64,000 nucleotides of DNA from Desulfosporosinus cupriresistens. GTDB lineage: Bacteria > Bacillota > Desulfitobacteriia > Desulfitobacteriales > Desulfitobacteriaceae. A program made the translations under genes and the position numbers. Location: NCBI RefSeq assembly GCF_001707885.1, contig NZ_MASS01000010.1, forward strand, positions 38,273-102,272, written 5' to 3'. Shown one piece after another: positions 19,672 through 29,266 of this stretch (position 1 is the stretch's first letter; each line of letters opens with the position of its first letter). The notes under the pieces are model-generated. The model did not search any database. It was not told where the DNA came from and worked only from the letters and a program-made list of their open reading frames with translations.

Positions 19672-19688
19672 TTTCATAAAAAATGAAA
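19672..19688. promoter_or_regulatory. Palindrome in the haem operon leader
   Basis: TTTCAT-AAAAA-ATGAAA is a perfect 6+6 palindrome about 60 bases upstream of the first haem gene. It could be an operator, or simply A/T-rich sequence. No clear promoter boxes were fixed. Confidence 0.3.
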
Positions 19689-19743
19689 TTTCTTGTTAAT
19701 TACAAATTAAATAAGTCAATTCTCTCTATTCTGACAAATACAA

Positions 19744-20596
19744 TTATGAGGCATAAGAGTGCAATCCTGGTAGAAAATAGTTAACTCCAAAGAACGTAAA
19801 TAATACCGCTACGAAACCAAAGACAGCCATCCATGCTGCTCTTCTTCCTTTCCAGCCATACATTAACCGAGCATGCAAGTAACCTGCATAAATAATCCAA
19901 GTAATCAAAGACCACGTTTCTTTGGGGTCCCAAGACCAGTAAGTTCCCCAAGCATAATTTGCCCATATTGCGCCCGTAATAATGCAGAGCGTCAAAAGCG
20001 GAAAGGCAAAGCCAACAACTTTATAGGCCAGTTCATCTAGTACTTCTAACGCAGGGAAACGCGAGACAATCCCCTGCGGGCTGCCTTTTTTTTCCGGTGT
20101 CTTCTTTACTAAGTTTAAGCAGATACATAATCCCCAACCCGAAAGATACGGCAAAAGCACCATAGGCAAACATTGCTGTAATTACGTGGAATGTGAGCCA
20201 TTGGCTCTTCAGTGCTGGAGGTACGGCTTGAGCAATTCTTTCTTCAGGCCCCATGCTCATAATAATGAACATCAAAAGCAGGAAAGGAATAGGCATAACA
20301 AAGGCGCCAAGGGACCTGAGTTTATAGCGAAATTCAGCATATAGATAAACCGCCATAATTCCCAAACAAAACGTCAAGAGGAATTCATAGCCATTGGAAA
20401 GTGGTGGATGACCTGACGTGATCATCCTGAGGATGATGGCAACAGTGCTGGCGATTACTCCAATGATCGTAAGAGACGTTGCTAAACGCCCAACAAATTC
20501 TTTTTTGGTACCTAACCAAACCCAGTACAACACCATACATAAGGTACAAGCCATTACCAAAATATAAAACATACTTGTTTCGAGGCTTTCTAACAT
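19744..20596 (-). pseudogene. ccsA: Cytochrome c maturation protein CcsA (ResC), split by a frameshift
   Basis: CcsA passes haem across the membrane to ResB for attachment to apocytochromes c (System II). Two overlapping frames make one family protein: 20033-20596 gives the first helices (start ATG 20596, GGAGGG 6 bases upstream), and 19744 to about 20095 gives the rest with the haem-handling motif [18 protein letters not shown]. The break is at an A8 run on the minus strand (T8 at 20086-20093): with A7 the frame reads continuously [21 protein letters not shown] (shown in part). This may be a sequencing error, a true mutation, or slippage that restores some full product. ResB is directly upstream. 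Confidence 0.8.
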
Positions 20597-20611
20597 ACTG
20601 TGCCCTCCTCG

Positions 20612-21925
20612 TTATCCCAACATTTTTGTGACAGAACTAACAAATTGTTCTAAAGCTTCGCGGGTACTAACTGTCGTCTTACGAGATAACACTCCCACTG
20701 TTAAGGTCCCTTTTATTTCATTTTCGGATTGTAGAATCCCTGAAAGAACCACAGGTTGCCAGTAAAAGGAAAGCAGTAATCCTCCCAGCAACAGCCCACA
20801 ACCTAGCCAAATAACAGCGACCCCTGGATCCTTCTTGACTTGTAACCCGGTAAATCCGGCTAAGCCATTAAACGTTAATTTATATTTTCCTTGAACATCA
20901 ATCGTTTGACCGGACGTAAGCTTTCCAGATTGAACCGGATCCGCTCCGTTACCTTTATATACTTGAAAAAGAACGTCTGGTTTCTGTGACGACGAATTCC
21001 GATCAATTGCTGTTACGAGATAGAGATCAGTTCCTGGAGCTTGATAATAACTTTGTCCCTGATCCTGCAAAACGACCGGAGTTTTTTGACCGTTCATATC
21101 TGCCGTAAAGCTGGTACCATTGGCAAAATTTGCTTGATAGAAGGTAACTCCCTTATACTCAAAGGGATGGTTTACCGACAAGGTCTTTCTAGCCACTTCT
21201 TGTCCATTTTCTAGAATGCTCATATCCGTATACCAATTATCTCGTTCACCATTGGGTAACATCCGATCCTCAGCAGAATTAATGCGAACGCTAAACGTAT
21301 CTGTGACCTGCCCTTTAGAGAGCTGAATTGTTTGTATGGGAAGGGTATTTCCAGCCCCAGCCATAAAGTATCCTTTAAATCCTAAGACGGAACCTAATAA
21401 AGCTCCGATGACTAAAACTACAAACGAAAGGTGGGTGATAAACGATCCCCAGTTTCCTAAGCGGCGCTTTATAGCTAAAAAACTCCACTGATCAGATTGG
21501 TCGCTAAGCTTAAAATGATATCCTTTTTGCTTCAAAACCTCCTGGACTGATTCCCGCAACGGAGCCAGCTCTCCTTTAACCACTTTTCTAGTCTTCTGTG
21601 GAACTCTGTTAAGATCAGTTGGAGGCGTTAGGTTAAACGTGCGACGATAAATACCACCCAGTCGCTGAAGACTACACACAATGAGGTTGATGCACAAAAA
21701 ACCCAGCAGCAAGCGAAACCAAAAAGTATTATAAAGATGTGTAAACCCCATCATTTGCCAAAGTTGGCCCACAGTTTTAGCTTTTTCGGGATCCTGCGCT
21801 GTTTGTGGTATTAATGTGCCTATTCCTGCCACAAAAGCAATAATACCCAACAGGGCTAGTCCAAGTTTCATTGAACTAAAGGCTCCCCAAATTCGGTCAG
21901 TTAAACCCTTTGAATTTTCAACCAT
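20612..21925 (-). CDS. resB: Cytochrome c biogenesis protein ResB
   Basis: Partner of CcsA in System II haem ligation, in the cytoplasmic membrane. The 437 residues have the family start (SSMKLGLALLGIIAFVAGIG, then GTLIPQ), three N-terminal helices, a large outer domain (about 195-375) and a last helix near VAVIWLGCGLLLGG. AGGAGGG lies 7 bases before the ATG. It is 15 bases before ccsA. Together they are needed for the many cytochromes encoded just upstream at 22.9-33.7 kb. Confidence 0.93.
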   Translation of the reverse strand: MVENSKGLTDRIWGAFSSMKLGLALLGIIAFVAGIGTLIPQTAQDPEKAKTVGQLWQMMGFTHLYNTFWFRLLLGFLCINLIVCSLQRLGGIYRRTFNLTPPTDLNRVPQKTRKVVKGELAPLRESVQEVLKQKGYHFKLSDQSDQWSFLAIKRRLGNWGSFITHLSFVVLVIGALLGSVLGFKGYFMAGAGNTLPIQTIQLSKGQVTDTFSVRINSAEDRMLPNGERDNWYTDMSILENGQEVARKTLSVNHPFEYKGVTFYQANFANGTSFTADMNGQKTPVVLQDQGQSYYQAPGTDLYLVTAIDRNSSSQKPDVLFQVYKGNGADPVQSGKLTSGQTIDVQGKYKLTFNGLAGFTGLQVKKDPGVAVIWLGCGLLLGGLLLSFYWQPVVLSGILQSENEIKGTLTVGVLSRKTTVSTREALEQFVSSVTKMLG

Positions 21926-22018
21926 TAAATTGCCCTCCTAAGTCTAAGACCTGTCGTTGTATTATTTGCACAACTTTATTGATATATGCGATATTCAATC
22001 AATAGCCTTACTTGCCCC

Positions 22019-22612
22019 TTACTTCTTAATAACACCTTCTAAAAGCATAGAAAGTTTATATTGAATGTTTTCCATAAAAGGAAGTTCCAGGTTGCTGCAC
22101 ATCGTGGACTGAAGAATACCGGAAAACATCTCATTAATAATATCGGGGGGAATATCTCTTCTAAGCTCATTATTATCTTGTCCTTCTAAAATGATACTGG
22201 ATAGAACCTCTTTAAATCTAAGACCATGAGGTGCCTTCCTATCGACGTTTTCGTTATTTCGGTAAAAGTTCATATATAATCCTATTAATGGCTGGTTTTC
22301 TTCATAGGTTTTTCCTACAACTTGCAGCATTTGGGATATTTTTTGGGCTGCATTAAACGAGGATGTTCGTATATCTTCAATAGTTTGTTGAGCACTGGTT
22401 ATTCTTTCAGCAAGGCAGTATTTAAGTATTGCTTCCTTGGAGTCGAAGTAATTATAAAAAGTGCCCGTTCCGAGGTCTACTTCCTCCATTATTTCGGCAA
22501 CAGTAGTTTCATTCAGTCCCTTTTTATAAAATAATTTTAAAGACATTTCGGATATTGTCTTTTTAGTCTGTAGTTTTTTCCTCTCACGCCTGCTAATTTT
22601 TTCTTGCTGCAT
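22019..22612 (-). CDS. TetR-family transcriptional regulator
   Basis: A 197-residue regulator. The N-terminal HTH reads LFYKKGLNETTVAEIMEEVD and LGTGTFYNYFDSKEAIL, the classic TetR recognition helix. The C-terminal ligand domain is not assignable. The ATG at 22612 has GGAGGTG 6 bases upstream; the longer frame to 22663 has none. A consensus promoter and two palindromes lie upstream, suggesting self-control. It lies between the maturation genes and the cytochrome cluster and may control either. Confidence 0.92.
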   Translation of the reverse strand: MQQEKISRRERKKLQTKKTISEMSLKLFYKKGLNETTVAEIMEEVDLGTGTFYNYFDSKEAILKYCLAERITSAQQTIEDIRTSSFNAAQKISQMLQVVGKTYEENQPLIGLYMNFYRNNENVDRKAPHGLRFKEVLSSIILEGQDNNELRRDIPPDIINEMFSGILQSTMCSNLELPFMENIQYKLSMLLEGVIKK

Positions 22613-22667
22613 TTCTACCACCTCCCGAAAGATTTTAACCTCCTTAAAAATGAATGCTCTCAATTAT

Positions 22668-22732
22668 TGAACTTGTTCATTTTTATTATATTTGTAAGTC
22701 TTGAGGCTGTCAACAGATGAATGCACTCATCT
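22668..22732 (-). promoter_or_regulatory. Sigma-A promoter of the TetR gene with two flanking palindromes
   Basis: On the minus strand TTGACA (22708-22713) and TATAAT (22685-22690) are exactly 17 bases apart, a perfect consensus. TGAAC-TT-GTTCA (22668-22679) lies just after the -10 box, and AGATGAATGCACTCATCT (22715-22732, one mismatched pair) just before the -35 box. Both are candidate TetR operators. Confidence 0.75.
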
Positions 22733-22768
22733 TGAGATTTCATTCAGCAATTTTGAACACCAAAAAGA

Positions 22769-22798
22769 AAGGGCTACTCTAGGGTAAAAGTAGCCCTT
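22769..22798 (-). terminator. Terminator of the multihaem cluster
   Basis: AAGGGCTACT pairs with AGTAGCCCTT around 10 bases; on the minus strand TTTCTTTTTGG follows. It is 105 bases past the stop of the last cytochrome gene. Confidence 0.8.
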
Positions 22799-22903
22799 AT
22801 AATGATCAAAATAACTCATTCAAAGCTGATATCGCTATTTTCAACCACTTTGTCCCATGAATTATTTTTCCTATGAGGACCTTTGGCGAGAGGGACTTAT
22901 ATC

Positions 22904-24682
22904 TCATGCTCCTGAATCAGGTAGGGGCACAGGTTCTGGAGTGTGACAAGACGTTGTACATGAGGAATGCTGCCACAGACCGGTCTCTGCTCCGCTATCA
23001 ATAGATGTAATCTTGTTACCTACACCAACTAAGGGGTTATTATCATTGGTAACGCCGAGCAACCCTTTTCGGAAATATCCATGGGATACTGATATATGAC
23101 ATGAAGAACAATCAAGCCCTACATGCCCCCCCGAGCTGTCCGAAAAATTATGCAGGTTTGGTTGCAAAGCGTTGGAGAAACCAGAAGTAGTGTTATCTGC
23201 TTGACTTGGAGTTCCATATTGTGATGAGGCATGACATTTAAAACACAACTCATTGCCTGAACTTAACGTAATATTGCCTGATTTAAGCGTATGAGGGTCA
23301 TGACAATTGGCACACTCTGCCTGGTGGCGATACGTTTGTGAAAAGTCAGTTTTGACAGTTGTATGGCAACTTAAACATTGATTATTAACTGGTTGAACGT
23401 TCAAATTTTGGTTCGCTGAACTGTGGGGGGCATGACAAGAACTACAATCTATTCCCTCATCGAAATGAATTGATGACTTATAAGCAGATTTATCCCATCC
23501 CTTGGGATCTTTTGAGTTATGACAGACGATACAGAAGTCGACCCCTTGATAAGCGGTCGTCGTGCCATCTGAAGCACGAAGCAAGTTCGGATAATACTGT
23601 CCCTGCCCATCTTTATCTCCATGAGGGTTATGGCAATCTGTACATTGCAGTATGCTTGTAACGTTAGGGTTACCGGTATCCATGATCGGGTGATAACTTT
23701 GAGTCACACCTGTTTGATTCATAATTTGCTTTAAGTTAGTACTGCTTCCAGAACCGTCATGACAGGTATAGCATACTTGGGTCTGAGCACTTTTGCTTAG
23801 GAGCCCCTTTCCTTCAGCAGTATGGGTTTGATGACAAGATTTACAGGCAGAACTATTTAAGATGTAGTTACCATGGGGATCAAAATTAGGTTTCGTACCT
23901 GTTGTGAATGACCACTCGAAATCTTGGGCTAGCGGTATTTCATTACCATTTATATCTTTATTTGTTTCTTTAACATCTTTGGTAATCGTCACTTGATAGT
24001 TTTCATTGGGTTTTAAATTTGTTGTTGGTGTAAATTTAGCCGTTCGAGTTTGCAGGTCATACGAAATGCTTTGTGCAGATACTGGATTGCCTGCTGAATC
24101 GTTAAGGACAAAGGTAGAGTTAGTAATGGTACTGGGGTCCATATCATGATTAAAACTAGCTTGAATGAGCTTGCTCAAGCCAACCATCGAATCCCCAGGC
24201 AATGGTGTCGTCAAAATAACGGAAGGAACTACAGCTTGCGGAGAATCAGCCGTTTTAAAGGACCAGGTATAATCTTGAACCAAAGAAGTATTATTGCTAT
24301 CCTGTACACCCGTTGTTATAACGACCTGATAATCTGTCGATAACTTGAGTGGAGCTGCTGGAATCAGCACAGCTATAGGATTCGACGGGTTAGTATTCGT
24401 AGGGTTTGTAGCCTCATAGTGAATACTTAATAGATTAACTTCTTGTGTAGAATTTTTCACTGTTAACTTGCAATTTGCCGGTGTAAAGGTTGCTGGATTC
24501 ATGGCCAGGTCAAACGTAACATAAATAGCGCTCTCAGGGTCTACCTGCGTTTGTCCAGAGGCTGGGAGAGTGGAGATTACGGTTGCTGTTCCCGATGTCG
24601 CATAGACAGGAGAAGGTAAGTTAAATAGAATAATTATTAGAGTTGTAATTAAGGTAATGCTAAAATAATTTTTAGCGCTCAC
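22904..24682 (-). CDS. Multihaem cytochrome c with two Ig-like domains (9 CXXCH + 1 CX3CH)
   Basis: An exported 592-residue protein. A signal peptide (to about residue 29, ...LPSPVYA) is followed by two SbsA-type Ig-like domains (about 32-145 and 150-265; ASGQTQVDPESAIYVTFDLAM and NYQVTITKDV) and a haem region from about 280 with nine CXXCH motifs, many as doubled-CXXCH pairs (CHQTH, CHNPH, CHAPH). The last site is CTTSCH, a CX3CH. The GTG at 24682 has GGAGG upstream. Ig-like domains suggest binding to the wall or to other cytochromes. It is the last gene of the cluster. Confidence 0.92.
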   Translation of the reverse strand: MSAKNYFSITLITTLIIILFNLPSPVYATSGTATVISTLPASGQTQVDPESAIYVTFDLAMNPATFTPANCKLTVKNSTQEVNLLSIHYEATNPTNTNPSNPIAVLIPAAPLKLSTDYQVVITTGVQDSNNTSLVQDYTWSFKTADSPQAVVPSVILTTPLPGDSMVGLSKLIQASFNHDMDPSTITNSTFVLNDSAGNPVSAQSISYDLQTRTAKFTPTTNLKPNENYQVTITKDVKETNKDINGNEIPLAQDFEWSFTTGTKPNFDPHGNYILNSSACKSCHQTHTAEGKGLLSKSAQTQVCYTCHDGSGSSTNLKQIMNQTGVTQSYHPIMDTGNPNVTSILQCTDCHNPHGDKDGQGQYYPNLLRASDGTTTAYQGVDFCIVCHNSKDPKGWDKSAYKSSIHFDEGIDCSSCHAPHSSANQNLNVQPVNNQCLSCHTTVKTDFSQTYRHQAECANCHDPHTLKSGNITLSSGNELCFKCHASSQYGTPSQADNTTSGFSNALQPNLHNFSDSSGGHVGLDCSSCHISVSHGYFRKGLLGVTNDNNPLVGVGNKITSIDSGAETGLWQHSSCTTSCHTPEPVPLPDSGA

Positions 24683-24746
24683 TTCATTCCCTCCTCCCAC
24701 TAACAGGGCCAGTATTTTTGCTTCATAATTGCTCTTATATTAATCC

Positions 24747-26021
24747 TCATTTTTTATGGCAGTCTTCACACACTTTCATGCCATCCATTCTTTTTAAATC
24801 TGTTGATACAGTCGTTTGAAGACTAGTTCCATCCCCTGCCACTACGGTGGAAGCATTAGCATCTTTAACCGTTGAGCCGTGGGAATAGTGACAGGTAAGA
24901 CACGTTATTTTATCCGTATTATCCCTAGCTATCCCTTCAAGAGGCAGAGTAGTCGTTAAGGATTTGTCAGCCGGAGCAATATTTACAGGATGGCGATACA
25001 TTCCTGGCGTATTATACTGTGACGCGGTCGGTGCCCCTGGTCCACTCCCGCCAGCGCCAGCAGCAGCAGCAGTATAGTCAGCGTGGCAACCCTGGCAAAG
25101 ACTTTCGACCCCTGAGATATACACTGGAGTCTCACCCGAACTTGGATCGTTAGCCTTGGCACCCGCAACCACGTTGACATCGACCGGGGTCAAGGTATTT
25201 GGCGCTGTAGGAACAGAAATAGTATTCTTTAACATCCGGTAATTACCGGTAGCGTGCCCACTGTGACAAGAAGTACAACCCATGGTCTGGCTGGCGTTCA
25301 TCCCACCGGGTGCTGCTACAGCCGTAGTCTCATCGAAGATATGGGCAGACGTAGTAGAATCACCATTCCAAACATCCCCATCAACTCCATTATGCCCAAA
25401 CGCTCCACCTAAAGAACGCGCAATACCATCCACTGTCTTAGTATAACCATTGACCACATCATATTTGGAATTTGTTAATCCCTCATGGCAAGTAAGACAT
25501 AAGGCCGAAGCCGTCGGTACATTAAGGAGTTGAGCCGTTTCCCCATTATGAGTGATATGACAGGTCTTACAAAGATTAGTATTACTCATATAGTTGTCAT
25601 GGACATTTATATCTGGAGGAAAGACATTAACGGGCCTGCTGAAAGGACTATCGGTAGTTGTCGTACCGACGGTCTCTTTGCTCCTGAGATGGTAAATGAC
25701 GTTGGTATAATTCGCGACTGCGCTATCAGTCCAAGTTAAAGTAGTCGTATTGGTTAAAGGCACAAATGTTAGACCACCGTCGGTACTCTTCTCTATATCA
25801 TAGCTGATCGTACCACCGCTTGCGGGTGGTACTGATTCCCAGGTAAGTGAGACCTGGCTGGTATTAGGAGGCTGGTTTTCAGGCGCTGCTATGTCAACCG
25901 AGACTTCGTTGATGCCCTGTAATATGTCTGCTTTAACCACTTGATCAGGCCAAAAGAAAGACAGGCACATGATAACACCAAAGAAGAGAAGCAATAAATA
26001 GCGTTTAGAGAAGATCACCAT
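24747..26021 (-). CDS. Hexahaem cytochrome c with fibronectin-III-like domain
   Basis: An exported 424-residue protein: signal peptide (to about residue 31), an FN3-like domain (about 40-130; SQVSLTWESVPPASGGTISY in family style, then YHLRSKE), then six CXXCH motifs (CKTCH, CLTCH, CTSCH, CQGCH, CLTCH, CEDCH). CHITH, CHSGH and CHYSH give His that may be distal haem ligands. The last motif is at the extreme C-terminus. It lies 64 bases before the 9-haem gene and is likely co-transcribed. An outer-surface electron carrier is inferred. Confidence 0.92.
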   Translation of the reverse strand: MVIFSKRYLLLLFFGVIMCLSFFWPDQVVKADILQGINEVSVDIAAPENQPPNTSQVSLTWESVPPASGGTISYDIEKSTDGGLTFVPLTNTTTLTWTDSAVANYTNVIYHLRSKETVGTTTTDSPFSRPVNVFPPDINVHDNYMSNTNLCKTCHITHNGETAQLLNVPTASALCLTCHEGLTNSKYDVVNGYTKTVDGIARSLGGAFGHNGVDGDVWNGDSTTSAHIFDETTAVAAPGGMNASQTMGCTSCHSGHATGNYRMLKNTISVPTAPNTLTPVDVNVVAGAKANDPSSGETPVYISGVESLCQGCHADYTAAAAGAGGSGPGAPTASQYNTPGMYRHPVNIAPADKSLTTTLPLEGIARDNTDKITCLTCHYSHGSTVKDANASTVVAGDGTSLQTTVSTDLKRMDGMKVCEDCHKK

Positions 26022-26152
26022 TATTCACCCCGCCCTTCTTAATAAATAGTACCCCTTGGGCGCATATGTTCCTCTTTCGCTCAGGAGCTGATTACATTAC
26101 GACTTAAGAAGCTTTTTTCATAATTATTATAGAAAGGTGCAGGATTTCCATG

Positions 26153-27184
26153 TTAGTAGCCGTAAACCTGCACCCTGTTATTTTCTCGATCAGTCACATA
26201 AATTCTTCCTTCGTTATCAAGGCAGAGTCCGTTTGGGAAGTTGAACTGGCCATTACCACTACCATTACCGCCGAAGGTCCATAACTCATAACCGGCCTCG
26301 TCAAAAGCCCGGACGCTATGCAAAAAAACATCGACAACAAAAATAAACCCTGAATCAGTGACCGCCAGGCCTCTTGGCAGAGCAAGCGGGCCATTTTTTC
26401 CCTGTGATCCAGTAATCTTATACAGAAACTGCCCCTTCTGATCAAAGATCTGAATCCGGCCGTTATTAGAGTCTGACACATAAACCTTGCCGTTTTTCCC
26501 AACGTCTAAGGCATTAGGATATTGAAATTTACCATCCGTTGTTCCTGATCCACCAAAATATCGTAAAATTTTGCCACTAGCATCCATAACTATAACCACC
26601 TGATTGCCTACATCAGCCACATATATAAGGTTATCCATCCCGACCTGAACCGCTGTCGGGCGAATAATTTCTCCTTGTTTACCAGTCGTTAAGGTCAGCC
26701 TCTGTTTATTGAGAAGCGGCTTTTGCTCATTACCTTTGGCATCAAAAACAAATAATTCCATTAAGTTGGAATCAGCAACATAAAGCATATTATTACTGAA
26801 AGTGAGTGCAAAGGGATAGTTTAACTTTCCCTTCCCCCAAGTAGCGGCCCATTTACCATTACGACTATACACCTGAACCTGGGAGTGTCCTGTATCAGCT
26901 ACAAAGACACGGTCAGCGGAAACTGCGACAGCTAACGGACCCTTTAGTGAATTGCCTGAGTTGGCGGGATTATACGAATTATTTCTCCCATCGATTGTGT
27001 ATAGATAGTGAGGTAGACCCGCTTTGACAGTTTCGGCGGTCAAGGGAGCAACCGAGGGTCCAGAATGAACTTTCCACCAGTATCCTCCGATTCCGATAAC
27101 AGCCAACAATATTAAAACAGCAATTAAGCGGTTTTTCTTAAAAAAAATTTTCCGTTCGAAGCGGGCGAATCGTGAAAAAACCAT
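26153..27184 (-). CDS. Membrane-anchored NHL-repeat beta-propeller protein (1)
   Basis: A 343-residue protein with a short basic N-terminus, one membrane helix (about 19-38, AVLILLAVIGIGGYWW) and an outer domain of about six NHL repeats (VFVADTGHSQVQVYSRNG, VYVSDSNNGRIQIFD, IYVTDRENNRVQVYG). NHL propellers bind proteins or ligands and have no redox group. The ATG at 27184 has AAGAAGG 8 bases upstream. Set between two multihaem genes, it may scaffold the cytochromes. Related to the gene at 29267. Confidence 0.88.
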   Translation of the reverse strand: MVFSRFARFERKIFFKKNRLIAVLILLAVIGIGGYWWKVHSGPSVAPLTAETVKAGLPHYLYTIDGRNNSYNPANSGNSLKGPLAVAVSADRVFVADTGHSQVQVYSRNGKWAATWGKGKLNYPFALTFSNNMLYVADSNLMELFVFDAKGNEQKPLLNKQRLTLTTGKQGEIIRPTAVQVGMDNLIYVADVGNQVVIVMDASGKILRYFGGSGTTDGKFQYPNALDVGKNGKVYVSDSNNGRIQIFDQKGQFLYKITGSQGKNGPLALPRGLAVTDSGFIFVVDVFLHSVRAFDEAGYELWTFGGNGSGNGQFNFPNGLCLDNEGRIYVTDRENNRVQVYGY

Positions 27185-27344
27185 ATCTTTAACCTTCTTC
27201 CCCAGTACAAGGCGGTCAATTTTCCGTAAGCGGCCCGCGTGCATCTGGTGTACTTTCAGATTAGTTTATCCATTACATAACCCCTCCATGTAAATTATTT
27301 AACTGAATAAGAGGTCTGATTCAAATCTAGTTAGGGGGTTTTAG

Positions 27345-27375
27345 AGAAACCACCTGCCCTAGGCAGGTGGTTTCT
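27345..27375 (-). terminator. Terminator between cytochrome and NHL genes
   Basis: AGAAACCACCTGC and GCAGGTGGTTTCT pair almost without loop (CCTAG); CTAAAACCCCC follows on the minus strand, so the T-run is weak. It may limit read-through from the 27413 gene. Confidence 0.65.
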
Positions 27376-27412
27376 GTTGGTTTAGACGTTTGTTTCTACT
27401 TCTTGGTTATAA

Positions 27413-29152
27413 TTATTTAGTACCATAAGGGAGAGTAGTTGCATTAGGATCTACCCAACCAGTAGGAAGGCTTGTACCACCAGTGTTATACTCAGTAGAA
27501 GCATTAACACCGGAGCTGACGCCTCCTTGTACCCATTCGTTGTTGATAAAGTCTCCGGAGTGGGAGCTGGTATGGCACTTCCAGCAAACTGACATGTTCG
27601 TGTACCGTTTGAGAGCTGAAGATGGGTTCACATCGAGCAAGTAGTTTGTTGCGCCTGCCACATCACCGGCAAATTGTCCTCCTGGAGCACTCAATGTTGC
27701 AACTGATTGATCTTTAGAATCGAGCATTACAGTAACGTCTGTACCATGTGCGAAGTGACACTTCAAGCAAGTATAGGTGTCGCTAGTTGTGGTGTGACGG
27801 AATGCTTGAGACCATACACCCGTTTGGGTTCCAGATTTAGCAAGGTAATCAGTGTGGCAGGCGGCACAGAAATTAGCAATTTGCACACCATACCCAGCCT
27901 TAGCGTAGCTATTGATATCGACTTGTTTAACTGGAATACCATTAAAGTTTCCTTCATCAATTGAGCTGAAGTCAAATTTAACAACAACTGCACGAGAAAT
28001 GTCTACGGTTGCAACTTTAGTAAGACCGGTTGCAAGACCGTCTTTCACATATGCATATCCAAGCTTAAGGATTAGATCAGTGGTTGTGGTGGGATTTGGA
28101 GAGTATGAAAGTTTCGCTTTGCTAGCATCATAGAAGTTGGTAAATGTCGTATACTTACCACTACCCGCGGAGTCATTAATCCATGGAGTTATATCACGAA
28201 CCCAAGTTGTACCACTTTTTTTCATCAAAACAATAACTGGAACGCTTGAAGCTTCCTGGGAAACAGGATTTGCTCCCAAAGTAGCATCTCCGGCCGTCGT
28301 TCTATAGGCAATGACGTCAACGGGTACGGCAGTAGTCGCTGGCAAAGTAGTGTATACTGTTGCTCCAACTACTTTCAAACCACCACTTTTTACTGGTACA
28401 TTGCCAGTAGATGTAGTTCCGTCTGCATTTAAATAAGTTCCAACTGTTTTTTCGAAGTACATATCAGTGCTACCGATACCGTTCGGGTTGTAGTTAAGCA
28501 AACGGTCACTGTACGAACCGTGTGGAGAATGGCAGCTTGCGCAGTTAAATTCTGAGTTCCAGCCTGTTCCTCCATCGACATTTGAGCTTGTATTCTGATG
28601 GTTACCACCAGGTGCCGCTTTGGTTTCCATAGCACCTGTCGATAGATGCATAGATGCGTTTCCGGCCTTGTTGCCACCAAAGGTACCAGCTGTGGAACCT
28701 TGGAAGACGTTCAAGACGCCAAGGGTACCATCATGACAGGCAATACAGGTATCATACACTCCGTCTTTGAAGGTTAAGTTATCGCCAGCCGCGGTGTGTG
28801 TTTGGTGACAACTTGCACAGGAGTCGGTGTTGTTTTGGTACTCCCCGTGAACTCTCTCTTTAGGTTTGACTTTAGCTACTGAAGTGGCTGTTGTACCATC
28901 ATTAGTTCCTACACCTACCCCAGTTTGGTTGGCATTAATTAGACCATTGTCATGAGCAGCGTCTGTCGTGGAAATAGTAGTTGTAAGATCATTTCCCGGT
29001 ACCTGATCACCAACAGGATATTGAATAGGATAAGTTCCTCCAGCGGTGTTAGTGCCATCACCACTAGTATTGGCTGCGAAAGCTACGCCTACTATCGATA
29101 ATGATAATACCATAGTAAGTCCCAGTACCGAGCCTAAAAATCTTTTCTTCAT
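27413..29152 (-). CDS. Hexahaem cytochrome c with large beta-rich insert
   Basis: An exported 579-residue protein with a clean signal peptide (cut near VGVAFAA). Three CXXCH motifs lie in the first third (CASCH, CIACH, CASCH) and three in the last third (CAACH, CLKCH, CWKCH). Between them is about 210 residues without haem, rich in Thr/Val (about 225-435), probably a beta-sandwich domain. CHQTH, CHSPH and CHFAH are paired sites. AAGGAGGG lies 11 bases before the ATG. Function as outer electron carrier is inferred from its neighbours. Confidence 0.92.
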   Translation of the reverse strand: MKKRFLGSVLGLTMVLSLSIVGVAFAANTSGDGTNTAGGTYPIQYPVGDQVPGNDLTTTISTTDAAHDNGLINANQTGVGVGTNDGTTATSVAKVKPKERVHGEYQNNTDSCASCHQTHTAAGDNLTFKDGVYDTCIACHDGTLGVLNVFQGSTAGTFGGNKAGNASMHLSTGAMETKAAPGGNHQNTSSNVDGGTGWNSEFNCASCHSPHGSYSDRLLNYNPNGIGSTDMYFEKTVGTYLNADGTTSTGNVPVKSGGLKVVGATVYTTLPATTAVPVDVIAYRTTAGDATLGANPVSQEASSVPVIVLMKKSGTTWVRDITPWINDSAGSGKYTTFTNFYDASKAKLSYSPNPTTTTDLILKLGYAYVKDGLATGLTKVATVDISRAVVVKFDFSSIDEGNFNGIPVKQVDINSYAKAGYGVQIANFCAACHTDYLAKSGTQTGVWSQAFRHTTTSDTYTCLKCHFAHGTDVTVMLDSKDQSVATLSAPGGQFAGDVAGATNYLLDVNPSSALKRYTNMSVCWKCHTSSHSGDFINNEWVQGGVSSGVNASTEYNTGGTSLPTGWVDPNATTLPYGTK

Positions 29153-29266
29153 CTAATCGGTTACCCTCCTTCTTTTTACGCAGAACAATTTCCTTCTTCC
29201 TATATGCCTTATCTAGCCTTGCCTATAGGACCCCCCCCCTCAATAATCCCCATTGATGAATCCGTA

